Part shown: piece after piece, positions 1 through 4,358 of the stretch
Numbering within the stretch: position 1 is the stretch's first letter
Layout of the letters: each line of letters opens with the position of its first letter
Assembly: GCA_019310865.1 (NCBI GenBank)
Contig: JAFDDL010000159.1
Coordinates: forward strand, 1 to 7,701
Source of the DNA: Deltaproteobacteria bacterium
GTDB lineage: Bacteria > Desulfobacterota > Desulfobacteria > Desulfobacterales > JAFDDL01
Reading direction: 5' to 3'
DNA: 7,701 nucleotides
Notes under the pieces: model-generated
What the model saw: the letters and a program-made list of their open reading frames with translations, nothing else
What the model was told of the DNA's origin: nothing
Database searches by the model: none
Made by a program: the position numbers and the translations under genes

Positions 1-47
1 TTTCTCATACCCTTTATGTCCTCGCTGATTTTGTTAAAAAAAGGGGG
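1..47. other. Short left-edge intergenic stretch
   Basis: I see no coding signal here beyond the A-rich and G-rich bases that lead into the hairpin at 48-60. It is the downstream flank of the gntR-type gene, which reads leftward. Confidence 0.4.
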
Positions 48-65
48 CCGGGAAACCCGGTTTTT
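36..65. terminator. Bidirectional intrinsic terminator after the GntR gene
   Basis: CCGGG at 48-52 and CCCGG at 56-60 form a 5-bp GC stem with an AAA loop. On the plus strand the stem is followed directly by TTTTT (61-65). On the minus strand it is followed by CCCCC and then a run of seven T (complement of 36-42). The minus-strand repressor stop codon (65-67) lies right beside the stem, so this most likely ends that transcript. The plus-strand form is the more canonical one and could also stop a transcript entering from the left. Confidence 0.7.
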
Positions 66-808
66 CATATTTCCACAAAAATTTTCCGTTCATTCGACAG
101 GCAGTAGCTTTTTCGGTATTCATAGGGTTTATCTGCGTAGGTAAAAGACAACATTTCAACGGTAAGAATCGGCATGCCGGCTTTTATTTCCAGCAGTTCC
201 GCAGTCTCTTTATCCGCCGCTTCGGCACCGAACAATTTTTGGTTGTACACCGTCGTCAGGCCATACTTATCTTCCAGCATCTCAAACAGGAGGCTTTTCT
301 CGAAGGCCTTTGGGGGAAGTTCATCCAGCCCCGGAAGCATTTTCCGGGGCAGGTAGGATAAGCTGTAAATTATCGGTTTTTTCGCAACAGAGAACAAACG
401 CCTGATTTCATACAAATCCTGGTTACGCCTGATTTTCAAATAACGATTATGGAATTCGCTGCCCGCTGTTTTTTTTATCTCGATGACGTTTACGTCGAGC
501 TGAACCTGTTCGTCTCTGAAATCTTTCAGCAACCGGTAATAACGAAGATTTTGCCTGCGCAACATCGTTCCGCTCACAAAGGTCCCCTTGCCCTGAACGC
601 GAGACAGGTACCCTTCGTTGACCAGGTTCAGCAATGCCTTTTTCACCGTACCGATGCTGACCTGGTGAATTTCAGCCAGTTTGCGTTCGGGTGGGATGCT
701 TTCCCCGGGGCCCCATATTCCCTTTTCGATTTCATCCCGAAGCGACTTCTGCAATTTATAATATACCGGGATAGGCGCCTCTGCCGACTTTTTATACATG
801 TTGTTCAC
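65..808 (-). CDS. GntR-family transcriptional regulator, HutC/UTRA subfamily
   Basis: A 247-residue cytoplasmic DNA-binding repressor of normal length for its family. Residues 12-80 are the GntR winged helix-turn-helix: note IPVYYKLQ, the PGESIPPERKLAE stretch, the recognition helix SIGTVKKALLNLVNEGYL and the wing RVQGKGTFVSG. Residues about 95-245 fit the UTRA ligand-binding domain that defines HutC-type members, including YEIRRLF, the central SLSYLPR stretch and the closing PYEYRKSYC region. The start is taken as GTG at 808, because AAAAAGG (complement of 818-824) lies 9 nt upstream; the in-frame ATG at 797-799 is too far from it. The gene is transcribed alone and ends at a hairpin terminator. 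A HutC-like operator overlaps its promoter, which suggests self-repression. The effector and the outside targets cannot be read from the sequence. HutC members answer to small metabolites such as urocanate, amino sugars or acyl compounds. Confidence 0.93.
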   Translation of the reverse strand: MNNMYKKSAEAPIPVYYKLQKSLRDEIEKGIWGPGESIPPERKLAEIHQVSIGTVKKALLNLVNEGYLSRVQGKGTFVSGTMLRRQNLRYYRLLKDFRDEQVQLDVNVIEIKKTAGSEFHNRYLKIRRNQDLYEIRRLFSVAKKPIIYSLSYLPRKMLPGLDELPPKAFEKSLLFEMLEDKYGLTTVYNQKLFGAEAADKETAELLEIKAGMPILTVEMLSFTYADKPYEYRKSYCLSNERKIFVEI

Positions 809-817
809 TGAATATGA

Positions 818-824
818 CCTTTTT
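818..824 (-). promoter_or_regulatory. Ribosome binding site that selects the GTG start of the GntR gene
   Basis: On the minus strand this reads AAAAAGG, 9 nt before GTG at 808-806. The next in-frame ATG (799-797) lies about 18 nt away, so GTG is preferred. Confidence 0.55.
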
Positions 825-861
825 CTCTTTCCAAAATTAGCAGTACAGGATTCTCAATTGA

Positions 862-877
862 TATATATGTCTATATA
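862..877. promoter_or_regulatory. Candidate HutC-type operator (autoregulation site)
   Basis: The sequence is TATATA-TGTC-TATATA, an imperfect inverted repeat. Within it TGTCTATATA (868-877) keeps five of the six fixed bases of the HutC consensus as I recall it, GT-N-TA-N-AC. It lies just downstream of, and partly over, the -10 region of the repressor promoter, where a bound repressor would block transcription. AT-rich sequence makes chance matches likely. Confidence 0.45.
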
Positions 878-906
878 TATAAAATGGATTTATTAACCTT
901 TGTCAA
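876..906 (-). promoter_or_regulatory. Probable housekeeping (sigma-70) promoter of the GntR gene
   Basis: On the minus strand TTGACA (906 to 901) is a perfect -35 box. TTTATA follows after 17 nt (883 to 878), or TATATA after 19 nt (881 to 876). The exact -10 is unclear because the tract is TA-repetitive. The start codon is about 60-70 nt downstream of the predicted transcription start. Confidence 0.55.
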
Positions 907-1066
907 GCTTTTTTTATGGCCTGTATTTCTCGGTGAAACCAGCAATGACGTTAACGTATTGATGTTACTATAAATCTATCGGATGGGACTGGAGAGCGGC
1001 CGCCACTGTAGACGCATTGAGTTGATGAAAAGTCAGGCCTTAAAGATCAATCCCGATCTTGAATGA
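907..1066. other. Intergenic region between the repressor promoter and the toxin remnant
   Basis: No intact gene is visible on either strand. A 10-bp palindrome, ACGTTAACGT, sits at 948-957 without a clear partner. At 1025-1066 a short reading stretch (MKSQALKINPDLE then TGA) is in the same frame as the toxin fragment downstream and could be more of the decayed toxin gene. A 16-bp run at 994-1009 contains a NotI site. Confidence 0.4.
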
Positions 1067-1174
1067 ACACTTGACAATGTTGGACAGTACCGTATCTTGT
1101 ATGTCCGGCAGGACGATCAACTGGTCATAGAAGTGGTAAAAGTACGCCCTCGGGGCGACATCTATAAGAGGTGA
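1067..1174 (+). pseudogene. C-terminal remnant of a RelE/ParE-type toxin
   Basis: Reading in frame from 1067 to the TGA at 1172-1174 gives VGQYRILYV, then DDQLVIEVVKV, then RGDIYKR. This is the typical end of RelE-superfamily mRNA interferases: the beta strand with the R(V/I)G-YR core, a strand after an acidic turn, and the final RxxxY(K)R. Intact members are about 85-95 residues; only about 35 codons remain. A TGA at 1064-1066 interrupts the frame, and no N-terminal half or start with a ribosome site is visible, so I call it a pseudogene. It ends 2 nt before the antitoxin ATG, the toxin-first order seen in HigBA-like pairs. TTGACA (1071-1076) and TATCTT (1093-1098), 16 nt apart, might act as a promoter for the antitoxin but match only moderately. 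Confidence 0.6.
1166..1173 (+). promoter_or_regulatory. Ribosome binding site of the antitoxin gene
   Basis: AAGAGGTG followed by ATT is close to the full anti-Shine-Dalgarno complement AAGGAGGTGAT. It favours ATG at 1177 over the GTG at 1171, which is itself part of the site. The site also overlaps the stop codon of the toxin remnant, a layout that suggests translational coupling in the ancestral pair. Confidence 0.7.
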
Positions 1175-1176
1175 TT

Positions 1177-1410
1177 ATGGAATACCAAACCATAAAAGAA
1201 AATGGTAAGGTAAAATTTGTAGTTATTCCTTTTAACGATTTTCAGAAGTTAATGGACCGACTGGAGGATACTGCCGATCTGCGAGCCATTCGAGACGCTA
1301 GAAGGGAACCGTTATATAATCAAAAAGCTTCCGAAGATTATATCTTTATGAATCCTGTAAAACGGGAGTGCTTTGAAAAAGGCTGGACGCAAAAGGATCA
1401 AAACGAATAA
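1177..1410 (+). CDS. Phd/XRE-like type II antitoxin, probably truncated
   Basis: A 77-residue protein from ATG 1177. The first 45 residues (EYQTIKENGKVKFVVIPFNDF, then LMDRLEDTADLRAIRDAR) resemble the N-terminal part of antitoxins that follow RelE-type toxins and carry a Phd-like segment before an XRE helix-turn-helix. Residues 59-73 (NPVKRECFEKGWTQKD) look like the first helix of such an XRE domain (usual form NPVKxxRExxGxTQxxLA), but the frame stops four residues later. Neither alternative frame downstream restores an XRE domain. The cut therefore removes the DNA-binding part, and a long hairpin begins at the base after the stop. With the toxin also broken, the pair is most likely a degenerate toxin-antitoxin locus. 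The family assignment comes from pattern recognition and is moderately sure. Confidence 0.65.
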   Translation: MEYQTIKENGKVKFVVIPFNDFQKLMDRLEDTADLRAIRDARREPLYNQKASEDYIFMNPVKRECFEKGWTQKDQNE

Positions 1411-1494
1411 TAAGGGCTCGCGGCAATAAATAATCCCACAAGATTGCGCCGAAAAGGCAAGCAAGATGTGGAATTACTTTTGCCGGGGCCCTAA
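1411..1494. repeat. 84-nt imperfect long hairpin (possible MITE-like or REP-like element)
   Basis: The left arm 1411-1450 pairs with the right arm 1456-1494 around a GAAAA loop (1451-1455). Paired blocks are: GGGC 1414-1417 with GCCC 1488-1491; CGGCAA 1421-1426 with TTGCCG 1480-1485; TAAT 1431-1434 with ATTA 1473-1476; CCACA 1436-1440 with TGTGG 1467-1471; TTGC 1444-1447 with GCAA 1461-1464; GCC 1448-1450 with GGC 1456-1458. This totals about 28-30 pairs with small internal loops. It fills the space between the antitoxin stop (1408-1410) and the convergent thiolase stop (1508-1510). Neither strand has a T run after the stem, so it is not a standard intrinsic terminator, although it could protect the 3' end of the thiolase mRNA. 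Confidence 0.6.
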
Positions 1495-1507
1495 GATCGC
1501 AAAAAAA

Positions 1508-2716
1508 CTAGTTTCTCAAGTTCCCGATGATGGTGGCAACCCCGAGCCCACCGCCGCAACAGGAACTGAATATGCCGTATCTTCCGCCTTTTCGGATCAA
1601 CTCGCGCATGGTGAACATGCAAATCCGGGCGCCGGATGCCCCGTTGGGATGACCGAAGGCGATGGCGCCGCCGTTTGGATTCCATATGTCCATGTCCACC
1701 GTTTCGCCGGTCTGGTTCTCCATCTCCTTGATGACCGCCAAATTCTGGACTGCGAAGGCCTCGTTGCACTCGAGGACATCCATATCGGAAAGCTTCAGAC
1801 CGGCACGGGTCAAGGCCTGGGGCATGGCGTAGGCCGGTGCGATGCCCATAAGACGCGGATCGCAACCGCAGTCCGCTCCGGCGATCCACCTTGCCATGGG
1901 TTCGTATCCAAGTTCTTTGGCCTTTTCGGCGCTCATCATGAGGACAAAGGCCGATCCGTCGTTCTGCCCGGAGGCGTTTCCGGGCGTTACAGTGCCCCCC
2001 TTCTTGAAAACCGCCGGCAGTTTTGCCATCCCTTCGAGGGTGGACGTGGGTCGGGGATGCTCATCGATCTTGAAAACGACCTCGGGCGTCTTTCGGGTGG
2101 CCGGAAACGTGACCGGGATGATTTCTTCATCAAAATAGCCCGCCGCCATGGCCGCCTTGGCCCGCATCTGGCTGTTATAGGCAAACTCGTCCTGGGCTTC
2201 CCGGCTGATGTCCCATTTTTCCTGCATGTTTTCCGCCACAATTCCCATTCCGATATTCTCCGCCTCAACCGGTGACAGTTGGGGCATCAGCGGCATGGGG
2301 GGAATCAGCTTGTAGGGGGGCGTGGCGGTGGAAAACTTAATGGGCATCTGGCTGTATGCTTCCATTCCACCGGCGATGATGACATCGGCCTGATTTGCCA
2401 GGATCTTCCAGGCCGCATGATTGATTGCGTCAATGGCCGAACCGCACTGCATCTCCACATACGAAGCAGACGTTTCGTATCCCAGACCGGCGTCAAGCAC
2501 CGCCCACCGTGCCGGGTTCGGTGAATGAGAGCATCCCAGGGCCGTGCCCAGAAACACACAGTCAACTTTGGTTTTTTCGGCAATCTTTGTTTGTTCCACC
2601 AGCCCCCGGATACCAATTCCCGCCAGTTTGGAGGCAAATATGTCCTTGAGCGTTCCGCCCAAACGTCCAAAAGGGGTTCGCATACCGTCGATCAATACAA
2701 CTTCTCTTTGTGTCAT
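1508..2716 (-). CDS. Thiolase-family acetyl-CoA C-acyltransferase
   Basis: A 402-residue thiolase of full normal length, catalysing thiolytic cleavage of 3-ketoacyl-CoA with CoA (degradation) or the reverse acetyl-CoA condensation. Family landmarks in order: MRTPFGRLGG near residue 12; nucleophile Cys91 in EMQCGSAIDAI; the GGME loop at 116-119; NEAF at 318-321; His356 in GGAIAFGHPNGASGAR; and the acid/base Cys386 in SSCCGGGLG, where the family usually has CxGGGxG. All catalytic residues are present. The start is ATG 2716, preceded by AAAGGA; an in-frame TTG at 2734 overlaps that ribosome site and is unlikely. It is the second gene of an operon, 18 nt after the acyl-CoA dehydrogenase stop, so both should share the sigma-54 promoter at 4098-4112. 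The chain-length preference cannot be read. The loop between about 120 and 150 is proline-rich (TPPYKLIPPMPLMPQLSP) and may shape an unusual acyl pocket. Confidence 0.92.
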   Translation of the reverse strand: MTQREVVLIDGMRTPFGRLGGTLKDIFASKLAGIGIRGLVEQTKIAEKTKVDCVFLGTALGCSHSPNPARWAVLDAGLGYETSASYVEMQCGSAIDAINHAAWKILANQADVIIAGGMEAYSQMPIKFSTATPPYKLIPPMPLMPQLSPVEAENIGMGIVAENMQEKWDISREAQDEFAYNSQMRAKAAMAAGYFDEEIIPVTFPATRKTPEVVFKIDEHPRPTSTLEGMAKLPAVFKKGGTVTPGNASGQNDGSAFVLMMSAEKAKELGYEPMARWIAGADCGCDPRLMGIAPAYAMPQALTRAGLKLSDMDVLECNEAFAVQNLAVIKEMENQTGETVDMDIWNPNGGAIAFGHPNGASGARICMFTMRELIRKGGRYGIFSSCCGGGLGVATIIGNLRN

Positions 2717-2723
2717 TTTTTGT

Positions 2724-2729
2724 TTTCCT
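2724..2729 (-). promoter_or_regulatory. Ribosome binding site of the thiolase gene
   Basis: On the minus strand AAAGGA lies 7 nt before ATG 2716 and just after the acyl-CoA dehydrogenase stop codon. It decides against the TTG at 2734 as the start. Confidence 0.6.
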
Positions 2730-2734
2730 TTCAA

Positions 2735-3958
2735 TTAGACTCGGGACGAATCCTTGGGCAGTCCAAGTACCCGTTCGCCGATGATATTGCGTTGAATTTC
2801 AGAGGTGCCCGCCTCGATGGTGTTGCCCTTGGATCTCAGGTACATGTATTGCCAAAAACCGTTGGTAATGCTCCAATCCGACCCGCCGGTGACCTGGCTG
2901 CCCGGTCCCTGCATCGAGAGCGCGGATTCGGTGATGCGCTGGTTGGGCTCACTCCACAGGATTTTGCCGATGGACCCCTCGGGTCCCGGTATTCCGCCTT
3001 CCAGTTCATTGCTCAAGTTTCGAAGGCCGTGGTATTTGAGCACCATGACATCAATGTATGACTTTGCAATCTCTTGCCGTAAGATGGGATCTTCTATGAC
3101 CGGAAGACCCGCACGTTTGGTGGTATTCGCCATTTCCAGCATGGCCTCGACGTTTTTTTCATACGCCACCCCAAACACAACATCTCCCAGGGTTCGTTCG
3201 AACATCAGGGTCGTGAGCAGAATCTTCCACCCGTCTCCTTCATTTCCAACCAGCATGTCGGCGGGCACCCGAACATCGTTGAAGAAAATTTCGTTGAATT
3301 CCGGCTCTTTTGTAATCTGAGGTATCCCCACCACCTCGATTCCGGGAAGCGTCATATCACACAGCAGATAGCTCAAGCCCCTATGCTTCTGAGCCTTCGG
3401 GTCCGTTTGAACCACCAGGATGCAGTAATCGCCGTGCTGAGCGTTGGTCGACCATACCTTCTGTCCATTAACGACATAATGATCGCCGTCCTTCACCGCC
3501 GACGTTGAAATACCCGCCACATCGGATCCGGCATCCGGCTCACTGAACCCCTGGCACCAGTTATGAGTCCCGTCCAGGAGTTTCGGGAGAAACTCCTTTT
3601 TCTGCGCTTCGTTGCCGCAGTGTAAAATGGTGGGAGCGGCAAGGGCATGTGCCAGCGCACCGGCGTTTGTCAGCCCCCCGGCAAAACCAGCAAGACATTG
3701 CTTGACGATGACCTCATCCATCATCCCTCTGCCTTGACCGCCATATTCCTTGGGAAAGTTCATCCCGGCGTATCCGGCATCATAGAGACGTTTCTGAAAG
3801 GCCTTGTAGGCACGGTTGGCGTCCGGGCCTGATCCGGCCATGGGGTTTGTCTTGACTTCCCCGAAGGGGCCTTCCTCGAATTCAGGTAGCGTTTTTTCCA
3901 GCCACGACAAGACCTCTGTGCGAAAGGCTTCCTCTTCCGGCGTCATTGTAAAATCCAT
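2735..3958 (-). CDS. Acyl-CoA dehydrogenase (FAD-dependent)
   Basis: A 407-residue flavoenzyme that makes the alpha-beta double bond in an acyl-CoA and hands electrons to electron-transfer flavoprotein. The N-terminal helical domain is residues 1-130. The middle beta domain carries the signature GFSEPDAGSDVAG (137-149) and VVNGQKVWSTNA (162-173). The C-terminal helical domain ends with IEAGTSEIQRNIIGE (381-395) and RVLGLPK. The MCAD-type catalytic Glu position, directly before GTS, is Ala383, with Glu382 one residue earlier. Glu254 in LMFERT sits where isovaleryl- and long-chain acyl-CoA dehydrogenases have their base, so it is the likelier catalyst. ATG 3958 is preceded by a strong AAAAGGAG. 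It is the first gene of an operon with the thiolase, under a sigma-54 promoter about 140 nt upstream. The substrate is not readable from sequence. Confidence 0.95.
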   Translation of the reverse strand: MDFTMTPEEEAFRTEVLSWLEKTLPEFEEGPFGEVKTNPMAGSGPDANRAYKAFQKRLYDAGYAGMNFPKEYGGQGRGMMDEVIVKQCLAGFAGGLTNAGALAHALAAPTILHCGNEAQKKEFLPKLLDGTHNWCQGFSEPDAGSDVAGISTSAVKDGDHYVVNGQKVWSTNAQHGDYCILVVQTDPKAQKHRGLSYLLCDMTLPGIEVVGIPQITKEPEFNEIFFNDVRVPADMLVGNEGDGWKILLTTLMFERTLGDVVFGVAYEKNVEAMLEMANTTKRAGLPVIEDPILRQEIAKSYIDVMVLKYHGLRNLSNELEGGIPGPEGSIGKILWSEPNQRITESALSMQGPGSQVTGGSDWSITNGFWQYMYLRSKGNTIEAGTSEIQRNIIGERVLGLPKDSSRV

Positions 3959-3967
3959 AATGTTGAT

Positions 3968-3975
3968 CTCCTTTT
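3968..3975 (-). promoter_or_regulatory. Strong ribosome binding site of the acyl-CoA dehydrogenase gene
   Basis: On the minus strand this reads AAAAGGAG, 9 nt before ATG 3958. It is the best ribosome site in the window and fits a highly expressed, inducible operon. Confidence 0.75.
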
Positions 3976-4093
3976 ACTGAACCATCCGGTCCAAACTTAG
4001 CATATCATAAGTCCATCGAATTTGAATTTCATTGTATTTCGTCTGACGTATATCGTTTTGGAACCCATTCGGATTCCCACTTGATAAGAATAT

Positions 4094-4114
4094 AGTGGCA
4101 AAATACGTGCCACT
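4094..4114. repeat. Perfect dyad containing the sigma-54 promoter
   Basis: AGTGGCA (4094-4100) and TGCCACT (4108-4114) are exact inverted copies around a 7-nt spacer. Because of the symmetry the plus strand also carries a GG-N10-GC element, TGGCAAAATACGTGC (4096-4110), with weaker flanking bases (A for C in the -24 box, G for the first T in the -12 box). That element would start transcription near 4122 toward the activator gene. A protein dimer could also bind the dyad directly and compete with RNA polymerase. Confidence 0.6.
4098..4112 (-). promoter_or_regulatory. Sigma-54 (-24/-12) promoter of the acyl-CoA dehydrogenase/thiolase operon
   Basis: On the minus strand 4112 to 4098 reads TGGCACG-TATT-TTGC. 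This matches every fixed base of the sigma-54 consensus TGGCACG-N4-TTGC, with exactly 10 nt between the invariant GG and GC. The only departure is the next base (C where A or T is usual). Transcription should start near 4086, giving a leader of about 128 nt before ATG 3958. A sigma-54 activator gene with an intact GAFTGA motif is divergently placed just beyond it, which makes the assignment stronger than the sequence alone. Confidence 0.8.
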
Positions 4115-4168
4115 TAAACAGCATAGAATTTTTAATATTATTTTTCAAATAGTTATCTTTCACTCCTC

Positions 4169-4188
4169 GTTTTTGTTGTCGCAAAAAC
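4169..4188. promoter_or_regulatory. Inverted repeat, candidate upstream activator site
   Basis: GTTTTTG (4169-4175), six bases, then CAAAAAC (4182-4188) form a 7+7 inverted repeat. An overlapping alternative pairing is GTTGT (4175-4179) with ACAAC (4187-4191). Its centre is about 90 nt upstream of the predicted operon start, within the usual range for enhancer sites of sigma-54 activators, with an AT-rich tract between the two. Confidence 0.4.
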
Positions 4189-4208
4189 AACGAATTATAT
4201 TAATAATA

Positions 4209-4224
4209 CATCAATATATTGATG
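4209..4224. promoter_or_regulatory. Perfect 16-bp palindrome, candidate regulator binding site
   Basis: CATCAATATATTGATG is fully self-complementary. It lies about 130 nt upstream of the predicted operon start and about 140 nt before the activator start codon, so it could serve as an enhancer site for the operon, an operator for the activator gene, or both. Confidence 0.45.
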
Positions 4225-4231
4225 ACACGTC

Positions 4232-4243
4232 GTCTATATATAG
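4232..4243. promoter_or_regulatory. Possible GntR-type site in the activator leader
   Basis: GTCTATATATAG contains the perfect palindrome CTATATATAG (4234-4243). Its first 11 bases also occur at 869-879, inside the candidate operator of the GntR gene. This hints that the GntR protein may control the activator gene. The motif is AT-rich, so the evidence is thin. Confidence 0.25.
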
Positions 4244-4358
4244 CCGATTTAATCCTATCCATTGCCGGTGAAATGTGCTACCAATTGGGAATCGAATTCC
4301 GGTTTTTGCACAAGGGTTTCCCTTTGCATCATCCGGGTGGCATCAAATGGGGACACCG

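Larger units (their letters stand above)
3959..4358. other. Divergent control region between the catabolic operon and its activator
   Basis: About 400 bases without a convincing gene. From right to left for the minus strand it holds: an AT-rich leader of the activator gene with a CTATATATAG palindrome (4234-4243) and the 16-bp palindrome at 4209-4224; an inverted repeat at 4169-4188; an AT-rich bendable tract at 4115-4160; the sigma-54 promoter dyad at 4094-4114; and a leader of about 128 nt before the acyl-CoA dehydrogenase. That leader contains a weak palindrome (GGAA..CC..GG..TTCC, 4060-4077). This is the usual architecture of an enhancer-activated promoter. I found no clear IHF consensus in the AT-rich tract. 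Confidence 0.6.

Noticed and set aside
994..1009. GAGCGGCCGCCACTGT, a NotI-containing run resembling, as I recall, a cloning-vector polylinker
   Set aside because: The match does not continue into typical vector sequence on either side, and the flanks look native. Chance is the simpler explanation, although a vector screen would settle it.
1411..1494. Integron attC site
   Set aside because: The hairpin ends TAAGGGC and GCCCTAA are oriented opposite to RYYYAAC...GTTRRRY, and no integrase or cassette array is present.
1411..1507. Intrinsic terminator shared by the antitoxin and thiolase genes
   Set aside because: No T run follows the stem on either strand. The T run next to the thiolase stop comes before the stem in that direction.
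1466..2275. Long plus-strand open frame of 269 codons opposite the thiolase gene
   Set aside because: It is antisense to a fully conserved thiolase, lacks a ribosome site and has no recognisable domain. It is a shadow of GC-rich codon structure.
3959..4086. Riboswitch or attenuator in the leader of the acyl-CoA dehydrogenase mRNA
   Set aside because: Only a weak palindrome (4060-4077) is seen, with no terminator-antiterminator pair or recognisable aptamer core.
4275..4358. Activator starting at GTG 4275
   Set aside because: The extra 28 residues show no family pattern, the ribosome site GGTGA is only 3 nt away, and later ATG codons have better spacing. It cannot be fully excluded.
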